Both the position numbers and the translations under genes were made by a program. This document shows, piece by piece, positions 25,126 to 32,983 of a stretch of 35,319 nt of DNA (positions are counted from its first letter, which is position 1; each line of letters starts with the position of its first letter). Source of the DNA: CAYLLD01 sp964425135 (lineage in GTDB: Bacteria > Pseudomonadota > Alphaproteobacteria > Rhodobacterales > Rhodobacteraceae); the NCBI GenBank assembly GCA_964425135.1, contig CAYRKW010000034.1, forward strand, positions 1-35,319, read 5' to 3'. The notes beneath the pieces were generated by a model. The model did not search any database and was not told the origin of the DNA. It saw only the letters and a program-made list of their open reading frames with translations.

Positions 25126-25593
25126 ATGAGTACAGGTTTTGACTATTCGCAACGTATGCTCGAGGCACTCCGTAGCGTTCTCGTCGGATTGCTCCGCGAT
25201 GTTGCTGAACACGGGCTCCCGGGCAATCATCATTTTCTGATCACTTTCGACACCACTCATCCGGGCGTCGATATCGCGGACTGGATGCGCGCCCAATATG
25301 AAACAGAAATGACCATCGTTGTTCAGCACTGGTTCGACAATCTCTCGGTGATGGATGACAGGTTTGCGATCACGCTCAACTTTAACAACACGCCCGAACC
25401 GATGGTCATCCCGTTTGACGCAGTGAAAACCTTCGTTGATCCATCGGTCGAATTTGGCCTGCGCTTCGATGCCGCGCCCGCAACCGAAGACGTGCCAGTG
25501 GCACAGATGATGGTGGATGAAGAACCAGAAGCAGCTTCGGACGAAAAAGAAAGCTCCGAGGTGATAAGCCTCGACGCATTCCGCAAGGACTGA
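25126..25593 (+). CDS. sspB: ClpXP adaptor SspB (alpha type)
   Basis: A 155-residue SspB that tethers ssrA-tagged proteins to the ClpXP protease. It starts MSTGFDYSQRMLEALRSVLV and shows GNHHFLITFDTTHPGVDI, then QHWFDNLSVMDDRFAITLNF, the substrate-binding fold. A flexible acidic linker (VDEEPEAASDEKESSEV) leads to the C-terminal ClpX-docking peptide ISLDAFRKD. ATG 25126 is chosen because the family starts there, though the frame is open to 24922. The gene is only about 1.2 kb from ssrA, whose tag its product recognises. Confidence 0.92.
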   Translation: MSTGFDYSQRMLEALRSVLVGLLRDVAEHGLPGNHHFLITFDTTHPGVDIADWMRAQYETEMTIVVQHWFDNLSVMDDRFAITLNFNNTPEPMVIPFDAVKTFVDPSVEFGLRFDAAPATEDVPVAQMMVDEEPEAASDEKESSEVISLDAFRKD

Positions 25594-26085
25594 GCTGCGT
25601 TTCTTTGCGCTAAAATTGCAGATGGCCGAAATGCTTACATTGCATCCCGACCATCTGATCCGCTCGAGCACCGACCCAGAAATTTTACACAACCGATACA
25701 CTGATCGTTACGCAAAAAACACCTCTTACCCTCCAGCGGTCACCCCTACGCTCAATCGTATCCGCCCAACTCTTACCCAACCGGACACGATCACCGTTTA
25801 CGAACACACATGTAAAACGCCCCAAGAGGCGCAGGCGAGAGATCGGGCCCGGAGGCTTCGATCATCTCTGAAGCAAGATCCCTCAATCCTGCTCTGACAC
25901 ATGTATACACGTGCAATCCCCAACTTGGTGTTAATGCTCCAGCTAAAGTGTGCCGAACCAAGTGTTTGATAAGTAAAACTTTAGACTTTTGCCCCAAATT
26001 GAAGCTCCAGAGATTGGTTTTTGCCCAGTTTCTGCCGGTTCGGGCGCTGATACACGTATACTTTTGCAATTCGGGATGACGACAC
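25594..26085. other. 492-base stretch without a clear gene
   Basis: I see no recognisable coding region here. Two small frames (25616-25897 plus, 25791-26087 minus) give proteins with no known features. GTATACACGTGCAAT at 25903-25917 and GTATACTTTTGCAAT at 26056-26070 are near-identical and 153 bases apart. The second lies 16 bases before the GntR start, so they may be operators for it. CACATGTATACACGTG (25898-25913) is nearly palindromic. Confidence 0.5.
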
Positions 26086-26823
26086 ATGATCCAAAACGCC
26101 GCTTTGTCGCAAAAAACATCTTACGAAGAAATTTCTCGCATTTTGCGAAGCCGCATATGTTTACACGTCTCTGACGAAACTTTTCTTTTACGAGAAGGTA
26201 AAATTGCCGAAGAGTTTGGTATTTCACGCACCCCCGTCCGGCAAGTCCTTCAGCAACTCGCCCATGAACGGCTCGTCGAAACCCGCGCGGGCATCGGTAC
26301 AATGGCCACGCCGCTCGAAGAGGGAATGTTTGGCCGCGATCTGCAAACAACCGCATCGATCCTGCGCGGCTGCGCGCTCGCCTGCGTCGATCCGATCCCC
26401 ACAGAAACACGATTTGCGCTTCTTGGGCTCAATGTCTGGGCAAAAGAAAAGCACGATAGCACCGAGCCGCACGCGCTTTATCTGGAAACCTACACCAAAT
26501 TGCTCGCGCATCTCGTCCCGCTCATTACCGATCCTTTGCTCGCTCATGCCTATTCAAGCGCATTCTGGCGGATCATCCGTTGGCGTACGCGGCAATATGC
26601 GACCGACCCACAATCGATGTGGGTGCGTTTGTCGATGCTGATCGATTCTGCGCTCGTCGGCATCCAGTCAGGCGAAAAGGGCGGTATATTCCTGCAATTG
26701 AGCAAAGCTGCGCAAGACGCTTCCGTCCAGCAGCAACAATCACCTGGCGCCAATACCCAAGAACACGCGCCCGATGACAAAATCCTCGACCTCGCCATGG
26801 ACGGAACCAGCCGTCAGGGCTGA
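26086..26823 (+). CDS. GntR-family transcriptional regulator
   Basis: A 245-residue regulator. The N-terminal winged helix contains ICLHVSDETFLLREGKIAEE, then FGISRTPVRQVLQQLAHERL and VETRAGIGTMATPLEEG, the standard GntR pattern. The C-terminal part (about 90-210, ILRGCALACVDPIPTETRFA and HALYLETYTKLLAHLVPLIT) is helical as in the FCD class but lacks an obvious metal-binding triad. The tail is glutamine-rich (SVQQQQSPGANTQEHAPDDK). Start at ATG 26086 with GGGATGAC before it. The ligand is unknown. fumC follows 87 bases later but has its own ribosome site. Confidence 0.85.
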   Translation: MIQNAALSQKTSYEEISRILRSRICLHVSDETFLLREGKIAEEFGISRTPVRQVLQQLAHERLVETRAGIGTMATPLEEGMFGRDLQTTASILRGCALACVDPIPTETRFALLGLNVWAKEKHDSTEPHALYLETYTKLLAHLVPLITDPLLAHAYSSAFWRIIRWRTRQYATDPQSMWVRLSMLIDSALVGIQSGEKGGIFLQLSKAAQDASVQQQQSPGANTQEHAPDDKILDLAMDGTSRQG

Positions 26824-26831
26824 CAAAGGCC

Positions 26832-26854
26832 CAACTCTTTCATGAGTTGTTTCC
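26832..26854 (+). terminator. Weak terminator-like hairpin after the GntR gene
   Basis: CAACTC (26832-26837) pairs with GAGTTG (26844-26849), followed by TTTCC. The stem has only 6 bp and a short T-run, so this is a weak candidate for separating the regulator from fumC. Confidence 0.4.
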
Positions 26855-26909
26855 AGATCATTCGCAAAGTATAGCCATTGCCAATCTCGATTGATCAGGA
26901 GCCTGCCCC

Positions 26910-28301
26910 ATGGCCGATACCCGCACCGAAACTGACAGTTTTGGAACGCTCAAAGTCCCGTCCGACAAATATTGGGGCGCGCAAACCCAGCGCAGTCTGA
27001 AAAATTTCCCAATCGGCTGGGAACGTCAGCCCGTTGCGATCATCCGTGCGCTCGGTGTCATCAAACAAGCAGCCGCCACCGTGAACATGTCGCACGGCAA
27101 GCTCGACAAAAAACGCGGCAAAGCCATCGTCCGCGCTGCCAAAGAGGTTGTCAGCGGTAAGCTTGATGATCACTTCCCGCTCGTCGTCTGGCAAACCGGA
27201 TCAGGCACCCAATCCAACATGAATGCCAATGAGGTCATCGCCAACCGTGCGATTGAAATGATGGGTGGCGAGATCGGCTCAAAAGACCCGGTTCATCCCA
27301 ATGATCACGTCAATATGAGCCAAAGCTCGAATGACACCTTCCCCACCGCCATGCACATCGCAACCGCCCGCATGGCCCATGACATCCTCATTCCGGGCCT
27401 CGAACATCTGCACGCGGCCCTCGACGCGAAGGCCAAATCCTTCGCCAAAATCATCAAGATCGGACGCACGCATACGCAAGACGCGACCCCGCTCACACTC
27501 GGGCAGGAATTCGGCGGCTACGCCTATCAGGTCAAACAGGGCATTGGCCGGATCAACGCAGCGCTCAAAAACATCTACCCGCTGGCCCAAGGCGGCACCG
27601 CTGTTGGCACAGGTCTGAACACCGCCAAAGGCTACGACAAAGCCTTCGCCAAAGAGGCTGCCGCGATCACCGGCTTGCCGTTCAAAACCGCCCCCAACAA
27701 ATTCGAAGCGCTCGCCGCTCATGACGCCATGGTGGAAATGTCCGGCGCGGTCAAAACTGTAGCCGCCTCGCTCTTCAAAATTGCCAATGATATCCGCCTG
27801 CTTGGCTCGGGCCCCCGCTGCGGGTTGGGCGAATTGGTCCTGCCCGAGAACGAGCCCGGCTCATCTATCATGCCCGGCAAGGTCAACCCCACCCAATGCG
27901 AAGCGATGACCCAGGTGTGCGCTCATGTGATGGGCAATGATGCCGCCGTTGGCTTTGCCGGCAGTCAGGGCCATTTCGAGCTGAACGTCTATAAGCCAAT
28001 GATGGCCTATAATCTGCTGCAAGCCATGCAACTGATCGGCGATGCCTCCCAAGCCTTTACCGACAATTGCGTGAGCGGCATCAAGGCCGATGAGGATCGC
28101 ATATCCAAACTGATGTGGGAAAGCCTGATGCTCGTCACAGCCCTCGCCCCCCAGATCGGCTATGACAACGCCACCAAAGTCGCCAAAACCGCCCATAAAA
28201 ACGGCACCACCCTTAAAGAAGAGGCGGTAAGGCTCGGATTTGTCGATGAAAAGACCTTTGACAAGGTCGTACAACCCAAAGACATGCTTGGCCCCAAATG
28301 A
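26910..28301 (+). CDS. fumC: Fumarate hydratase class II
   Basis: A 463-residue class II fumarase, the iron-independent enzyme that turns fumarate into malate in the citric acid cycle. It starts MADTRTETDSFGTLKVPSDK followed by YWGAQTQRSLKNFPIG. TGSGTQSNMNANEVIANRA, PNDHVNMSQSSNDTFPTAMH and the signature GSSIMPGKVNPTQCEA are intact, the last containing the mobile catalytic loop. Start at ATG 26910 with AGGAG before it. Its TGA overlaps the ATG of the following DUF4169 gene (ATGA, 28298-28301). Confidence 0.97.
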   Translation: MADTRTETDSFGTLKVPSDKYWGAQTQRSLKNFPIGWERQPVAIIRALGVIKQAAATVNMSHGKLDKKRGKAIVRAAKEVVSGKLDDHFPLVVWQTGSGTQSNMNANEVIANRAIEMMGGEIGSKDPVHPNDHVNMSQSSNDTFPTAMHIATARMAHDILIPGLEHLHAALDAKAKSFAKIIKIGRTHTQDATPLTLGQEFGGYAYQVKQGIGRINAALKNIYPLAQGGTAVGTGLNTAKGYDKAFAKEAAAITGLPFKTAPNKFEALAAHDAMVEMSGAVKTVAASLFKIANDIRLLGSGPRCGLGELVLPENEPGSSIMPGKVNPTQCEAMTQVCAHVMGNDAAVGFAGSQGHFELNVYKPMMAYNLLQAMQLIGDASQAFTDNCVSGIKADEDRISKLMWESLMLVTALAPQIGYDNATKVAKTAHKNGTTLKEEAVRLGFVDEKTFDKVVQPKDMLGPK

Positions 28302-28477
28302 GCAAAATCGTTAACCTGAACCACGCGCGCAAAGCTAAAAAACGCAAGGATGCGCGCGCCAAAGCCGATGAAAACGCAGCTAGGTTCGGGTTGAGCAAAG
28401 CGCAAAAATCTGCCGCCAAACGCAATAAGACCCGCACAGCGCGCCATCTGGACGGCCACAAGCGCAGTGATGGCTAG
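28298..28477 (+). CDS. DUF4169 small basic protein
   Basis: A 59-residue, strongly basic protein: MSKIVNLNHARKAKKRKDAR, then DENAARFGLSKAQKSAAKRN, ending HLDGHKRSDG. The pattern fits DUF4169, a family found directly behind fumC in Rhodobacteraceae; its role is unknown. It overlaps the fumC stop by 4 bases and the next gene by about 8 bases, so the three are translated as a unit. The charge suggests binding to nucleic acid or ribosomes, which is only a guess. Confidence 0.85.
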   Translation: MSKIVNLNHARKAKKRKDARAKADENAARFGLSKAQKSAAKRNKTRTARHLDGHKRSDG

Positions 28478-28688
28478 ACCGAAGAAACGCTCCCTGACCC
28501 TGCGCGGACACCGAACCTCCGTCTCGCTCGAAGACCCGTTCTGGGAGGCGTTTTTGACAATCGCCAAGGCAAGCGGCAAAACCATCAACGGACTGGCAGC
28601 CGAGATTGATGAAGCGCGCGGCACACACATGGGCCTCGCCTCTGCAATCCGTCTTCACGTCCTCAAATGGTATCAGACAAGGCACTGA
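28470..28688 (+). CDS. Ribbon-helix-helix domain protein
   Basis: A 72-residue protein, MARPKKRSLTLRGHRTSVSL, then EDPFWEAFLTIAKASGKTIN, typical of the RHH_4-type ribbon-helix-helix family. It may bind DNA as a dimer through the N-terminal strand (SLTLRGHRTSVSL). ATG 28470 is used; GTG 28467 just before it is also in frame. It overlaps the end of DUF4169 and is followed by the methyltransferase-like gene after 1 base. The fumC-DUF4169-RHH order is conserved in this group, to my knowledge, with no proven function. Confidence 0.85.
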   Translation: MARPKKRSLTLRGHRTSVSLEDPFWEAFLTIAKASGKTINGLAAEIDEARGTHMGLASAIRLHVLKWYQTRH

Positions 28689-28689
28689 C

Positions 28690-29133
28690 ATGTCGAAATT
28701 CCCCGATCTCCCGCCCCTATGGACAATCGCCGCGATCCTTTTGATCTTTCTCATCAACCGTCTCGCACCGGTTCTGCCGCTTGAGATCAGCAATCTCTTC
28801 GCCTCATACCTCTTTGGCATCGTCGGCATCATCATCGCCGTTTGGGCCGCCTATTCCTTTTTCAAATACAAAACCACCATTGAACCTGGCGAGACACCAA
28901 GCACACTCCTGACCACCGGCCCATTCCGCCTCACCCGCAATCCAATCTACCTGGGCATGGTGCTGGTCACGCTCGCCGCCGCCGCCCGCTGGGGACACGT
29001 CTTCGGCTATCCGGTCGTGATCATCCTTTACATCGTGCTCGACCGCCGCTTCGCCCGGCCCGAAGAAAAAACCCTCATCGAAACATTCGGCGATAAAGCC
29101 CAGGACTATATCGCCTCTGTCCGCCGCTGGTAA
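28690..29133 (+). CDS. Isoprenylcysteine carboxylmethyltransferase-like membrane protein
   Basis: A 147-residue membrane protein with about four spans: LWTIAAILLIFLINRLAPVL, LFGIVGIIIAVWAAYSFF and others near 95-120. The signature GPFRLTRNPIYLGMVLVTLA and the C-terminal RRFARPEEKTLIETFGDKAQ match the ICMT/PEMT-type small methyltransferases. In bacteria the substrate of such proteins is mostly unknown. Start at ATG 28690, one base after the ribbon-helix-helix stop (TGA at 28686-28688), so it belongs to the fumC operon. Confidence 0.85.
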   Translation: MSKFPDLPPLWTIAAILLIFLINRLAPVLPLEISNLFASYLFGIVGIIIAVWAAYSFFKYKTTIEPGETPSTLLTTGPFRLTRNPIYLGMVLVTLAAAARWGHVFGYPVVIILYIVLDRRFARPEEKTLIETFGDKAQDYIASVRRW

Positions 29134-29150
29134 AACCGCAACAAAAACAG

Positions 29151-29175
29151 CTTCTTTGGTTCAAAAATATCCCGC
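29151..29175 (+). repeat. Diverged copy of the CTTCTTT...AAATACTCCCGC element
   Basis: CTTCTTTGGTTCAAAAATAT followed by CCCGC resembles the 6262-6290 element over the TTCAAAA-TA-CCCGC part but lacks the GGAGGC arm. It lies in the spacer between convergent genes. Confidence 0.35.
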
Positions 29176-29204
29176 TGCGCGCGCAAGCGCAAAACACATA
29201 ACGC

Positions 29205-29222
29205 GAGCCGCATAAGCGGCTC
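29205..29222. terminator. Possible bidirectional terminator hairpin
   Basis: GAGCCGC, loop ATAA, GCGGCTC: a perfect 7-bp stem 9 bases past the P450 stop on the minus strand. Only a loose T-rich stretch follows on that strand, so it is a moderate candidate for the end of the ccdA-hydrolase-P450 transcript. Confidence 0.5.
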
Positions 29223-29231
29223 ACCGCAGGA

Positions 29232-30545
29232 TTACTCTCGCAGACGTGTGACTTTGAGATAAATCCCATCCTGCGCCCGCACCGTCAGATGCGCAATCGG
29301 AACCGGCGCCGGATTGCTTAGCTCAAAGCGAAAGGCCTGCACCAAAAGCGCGAGCATCAAAACCCCTTCTATCGTGGCAAACCCGGCCCCTGGACAGACC
29401 CGCGCGCCTTTGGAAAACGGTAAATACGCGCTGCGCTCGCCGCGCGACCACCGCCACGGATCAAAGGCATCGGGATCATGCCAATTCTTGTCATGCCGAT
29501 GGATGTACCATGGAGAGACCATGCACAAATCCCCCGCCGCAACCGGCATCCCACGCATCTCACACATAGCATCCGCCTCGCGCAGCATCACCGGAACCGG
29601 CGGATAAAGACGCAGCGTTTCGCGAAAGACATCACGCGTAAACACGAGCGCAGCGATATCCTCAAACGACATCTCTCCCAAAGGCACCTCCGCACGCACC
29701 GCCTCTTGCGCTTCCTGATTTTGCGCCAAACAATAAAGCGCCCATGCCATCGCGCTCGCCGACGTCTCATGACCGGCCAAAAAGAAAATTGCCACCTGAT
29801 CGATCAATTCGTTGCGCGAAAACCGCTCCCCTGTCTCCGGGTCCGGCGTTTGCATCAATTTGCCTGCCAAATCATCAAAGATCTCGCCCGCACGCGCCGC
29901 GCTCAGTCGCTCGTCCACCAGTGCCTCTATCTCCGCGCGAATGATCGCCGCATCCGCCCCTCCGCGCCGTCCGACCGCCGAAACCATCGGCAATCGCAAC
30001 AATGCCCCCACAGACAACATAGGTTGCGCACGTTGGTATCGCTGGAACGCTTCAAAAACCCGGCGCGCCCGCGCGTGCGTGATGGGAATGGAGAATAGCG
30101 TCCTGAAAATCACATCAGCAGCAAGATATGACATCTCGAACTCCATCTCGATGCGCCCGCTTTCCAAGCGCGCCACAGCATCACGCCCGGCCGCCTGCAT
30201 CGCATCAAAACTGCGCCGCACCTGCCCTGCCTCGAACGCCGGATCAACAATCCGCCGCGACCGCGCCCAGTCTGCTCCGTTGGTCACAAAAATCGAACGG
30301 CCCAAAAGCGCTTGCAACGCATCGCCCACAATCCGCGCTTTGGGAAACGCCAACGCTTGATCCACATAGGTCAGATCATTGATGAGAAAGCTGTTATAAA
30401 GCGGCGTGCGCATCCGTGCGATCTTCGCGCGATAGAGCCGCTCTGGCTGAGAGCGAAACATATCCTGCCGAAAGGCACTCAGGCGCGCCCAAATCCCCGC
30501 GCGGTCGGGCCGCGATCTTGGCTTGGGCGGCACGCTCGGCGACAC
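29232..30545 (-). CDS. Cytochrome P450
   Basis: A 437-residue P450. The I-helix oxygen-activation motif is FFLAGHETSASAMAWALYCL, the ExxR motif is in FRETLRLYPPVPVML, and the heme-binding loop is FSKGARVCPGAGFATIE with the ligand cysteine in VCPG. It has no membrane anchor or fused reductase and needs separate electron donors, none of which is beside it. The substrate is unknown; P450s of this form are often fatty-acid or xenobiotic hydroxylases. Start at GTG 30545, the base right after the TGA of the hydrolase-like gene (TGAGTG), so translation is coupled. Confidence 0.92.
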   Translation of the reverse strand: MSPSVPPKPRSRPDRAGIWARLSAFRQDMFRSQPERLYRAKIARMRTPLYNSFLINDLTYVDQALAFPKARIVGDALQALLGRSIFVTNGADWARSRRIVDPAFEAGQVRRSFDAMQAAGRDAVARLESGRIEMEFEMSYLAADVIFRTLFSIPITHARARRVFEAFQRYQRAQPMLSVGALLRLPMVSAVGRRGGADAAIIRAEIEALVDERLSAARAGEIFDDLAGKLMQTPDPETGERFSRNELIDQVAIFFLAGHETSASAMAWALYCLAQNQEAQEAVRAEVPLGEMSFEDIAALVFTRDVFRETLRLYPPVPVMLREADAMCEMRGMPVAAGDLCMVSPWYIHRHDKNWHDPDAFDPWRWSRGERSAYLPFSKGARVCPGAGFATIEGVLMLALLVQAFRFELSNPAPVPIAHLTVRAQDGIYLKVTRLRE

Positions 30546-31769
30546 TCAGGTATCCCGATATTTCGACAGCGGCTTGGTGATCCGCGATGGCGAATGCGCG
30601 CGCTCGGCAAACCGTTCCGCAAGCGTCATCGGACCTGCGGTGATCGCGAAAAAGTCATACGTGCCGACTTGGTCAAACGCACAAAGATACTGGATATGCC
30701 GCCTGAAAAACTTCCATTTGGTCTCTCGATAGAGCGTCGGCGAGAGCGTTTGCTTGAACGCGGCCGACACAATCAACGGCGATTTTTGATCCTCAGGGCT
30801 CACACCGCTCACGGCAACCGGGTCAGACAGCGCAAAACAACCGCCATCACCCGGCGCAGAGACATCAACCCAACTCAGAGCGTCAGAGCGCGATAAAGCC
30901 TGCAAATCGCCCCTCAGCTCCTGCGCTTTTGGCAAGAACGACTGCATCGGAATAACCTGACCTAGCGTTAAAAGCGCAAACTCCGGCCCCTCTTGTTCCC
31001 GCTCCGATTGCAGATATTCGCAAACCGCAATCACCGCCAGCTGCGCCCCTGTCGAGTGGCCCACGACCAATATCTCATCTACGTCCCCCGAGTTTGCCAC
31101 CGACCGCATCCGCGAGGCAAATGATGAGATCCGCGTGCGCAAAGCGTGTGGGATTTCCCCCGAAAGGCTCGCATTAAACCCGTAATCATGGATCAGATAG
31201 TAAACGTAGAGCTGCCCATCGATACGCCGGAAAAGTTCCAGCACCCCGAAGATCGCTATCGCCGCTGCGACCAGAGCGACGAGTTTGGGCGCACCAACCG
31301 CTGTCAGCGCTCCATGCAACAGCATGCCCAGCAGCACAGCGACAATCGCCTGAACAATCAGCGCCACAATCGGATAGAGCGCCACCAGCATCGGCGCCCA
31401 ACGAAGCCGGACCAGTCGCAAAAACGCGCCAGAGCTGATGTAAATCCAAACCGTCCGCAGCATCACCAGATAAGTCGCCAGAATAGTGCGGGACATGGAT
31501 TTGCGCACTATATCCTGCCAGGTCAGCAACTCGACGACGGTCTCGATCTGCGCACCATCAAACTGTCCCCGCGCGCCCCATGAAAAATTCGGAGCCTCCG
31601 CGATACGGCTGACATCTATCTGATAGCCTGAAATCTCTGCCTGAAGCGCCGCCTCGCGGCGATATAATTCGCGATACCGACGCGGCGCGTTCGGATCATA
31701 GCCTGGGATGAAAAAGACATGGCGCCGCTTGACGGTCGATCTGCTCTGGTCGGCACTGATAGTCGACAC
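30546..31769 (-). CDS. Membrane-anchored serine hydrolase-like protein
   Basis: A 407-residue protein with an alpha/beta-hydrolase pattern. The N-terminal RRHVFFIPGYDPNAPRRYRE holds a first strand and an oxyanion-type turn. Two hydrophobic spans follow at about residues 125-185 (APMLVALYPIVALIVQAIVA, ALVAAAIAIFGVLEL). The nucleophile elbow is LVVGHSTGAQLAVIAV (G-H-S-T-G). An Asp/His pair cannot be fixed from sequence alone; SWVDVSAPGDGG is a candidate for the acid. Start at GTG 31769. It is tightly joined to the P450 gene, which suggests a shared lipid or ester substrate, an inference from position. Confidence 0.72.
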   Translation of the reverse strand: MSTISADQSRSTVKRRHVFFIPGYDPNAPRRYRELYRREAALQAEISGYQIDVSRIAEAPNFSWGARGQFDGAQIETVVELLTWQDIVRKSMSRTILATYLVMLRTVWIYISSGAFLRLVRLRWAPMLVALYPIVALIVQAIVAVLLGMLLHGALTAVGAPKLVALVAAAIAIFGVLELFRRIDGQLYVYYLIHDYGFNASLSGEIPHALRTRISSFASRMRSVANSGDVDEILVVGHSTGAQLAVIAVCEYLQSEREQEGPEFALLTLGQVIPMQSFLPKAQELRGDLQALSRSDALSWVDVSAPGDGGCFALSDPVAVSGVSPEDQKSPLIVSAAFKQTLSPTLYRETKWKFFRRHIQYLCAFDQVGTYDFFAITAGPMTLAERFAERAHSPSRITKPLSKYRDT

Positions 31770-31849
31770 TCATCGCCCCAATCAAAGTCGCTCTGCTCCA
31801 CGCGCAGCAGGCATGTCTTATTCCCAATCTTTCGCGTGTGTAAACCTTG

Positions 31850-32605
31850 TTACCCAATCTGGGCAAGAGACGGAAACGCTTCGAGCAACCAAAATGAAAT
31901 GTCCGCAAATCCGCCGGTCCACAGCAATATGCCCACGACGATCAAAAGCCCGCCCATGACCTTCTCAATCGTTGCCATATGGCGGCGCAATTTGCCCATC
32001 ACGCCCATAAAGCGGCTGATGAAAATGGCGGCGAGCAGAAAAGGCACGCCCAGGCCGATGGCGTAAAAGCCCATCAGCAGCAGCCCCTTGCCAAACGATG
32101 CGTCCTGCGCAGCCATCGACAATATTGCTCCAAGGATCGGCCCGATGCAGGGCGTCCAGCCAAAAGCAAAGGCCAACCCCAGGACATAAGCTCCGAACGG
32201 CGAGCCGCCCTGATCTCCGGCATCAATCCGCGCTTCTTTGAACAGAAAGGGGATTCGTATCAGTCCAATGAAATGCAATCCAAAGAGAATGATGACCGTT
32301 CCAGCGGCATAGTTGAGATACTCCTGATAACTCAGAAAAATGCGTCCCAAGGCGCTGGCGGCAAATCCCAGCAGCAAAAACACCGTTGAAAGCCCCATCA
32401 CAAAGAACAGTGCGCTGGTGACCACCGCTGGATCAGGTCCACGCCGCTCTGTCATGTCAGTTGTGGAAATACCCGCCATATACGCCAGATACGGCGGTAC
32501 AATCGGCAGAACGCAAGGCGACAGAAAGCTGATGACCCCGCCTGCAAGCGCAATCATCGCTGACACCATCAACGAGGCATCAAATATACTTATATCACCG
32601 AGCAT
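31850..32605 (-). CDS. ccdA: Cytochrome c biogenesis protein CcdA
   Basis: A 251-residue protein with six spans that passes reducing power from cytosolic thioredoxin to the periplasm for cytochrome c maturation. The two redox cysteines lie in ISFLSPCVLPIVPPYLAYMA and FGWTPCIGPILGAILSMA. ATG 32605 is used; an in-frame GTG three bases earlier is possible. The hydrolase-like gene follows 80 bases downstream on the same strand. It is divergent from the tusA-like gene. Confidence 0.92.
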   Translation of the reverse strand: MLGDISIFDASLMVSAMIALAGGVISFLSPCVLPIVPPYLAYMAGISTTDMTERRGPDPAVVTSALFFVMGLSTVFLLLGFAASALGRIFLSYQEYLNYAAGTVIILFGLHFIGLIRIPFLFKEARIDAGDQGGSPFGAYVLGLAFAFGWTPCIGPILGAILSMAAQDASFGKGLLLMGFYAIGLGVPFLLAAIFISRFMGVMGKLRRHMATIEKVMGGLLIVVGILLWTGGFADISFWLLEAFPSLAQIG

Positions 32606-32720
32606 CACGCACCACTTTCACGAGTTCCCAATCCCCCTAACCCGAAATTGTGGCCATGTCATTTAACTCCACATCACAATCTGTTCGACAAACATTTCAA
32701 CCGGTGTAAACATCCCGCCC

Positions 32721-32954
32721 ATGGTCAATTCGACAGATTTCCTAGACGCGCGCGGTCTCAAATGCCCGCTCCCTGTTCTCAAAGCCCGCAAGTGGCTCAA
32801 AGAGCTGCCCAGCGGCGCAATATTGACCGTTTTGGCCGATGATCCCGCAGGTATTGTTGATTTCCCGCATTTCTGCAACGAAGCTGGACATACGCTTCTT
32901 GCAACCGATCCAAACAGTGACGGCGGCGAGATTTACAAAATAAAAAAGAAATAA
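32721..32954 (+). CDS. tusA: TusA-family sulfurtransferase
   Basis: A 77-residue TusA/SirA/YeeD-type protein. The motif is DARGLKCPLPVLKARKWLKE with the acceptor Cys15 in C-P-x-P. The rest (SGAILTVLADDPAGIVDFPH) has the usual two-layer fold pattern. It probably carries sulfur for tRNA thiolation or other uses. Start at ATG 32721. The LysR gene follows after 29 bases on the same strand, and ccdA lies divergently 115 bases away, a redox/sulfur-related neighbourhood. Confidence 0.9.
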   Translation: MVNSTDFLDARGLKCPLPVLKARKWLKELPSGAILTVLADDPAGIVDFPHFCNEAGHTLLATDPNSDGGEIYKIKKK

Positions 32955-32983
32955 AGCCTGAGCGGCAAGTAGGGGGAACTCTC

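Noticed and set aside
25616..25897. A 93-residue plus-strand frame after sspB
   Set aside because: No ribosome site, no recognisable fold, low-complexity Thr/Pro content; left as uncertain spacer.
25791..26087. A 98-residue minus-strand frame in the same spacer
   Set aside because: Covers the repeated GTATAC sites, has no ribosome site or known features.
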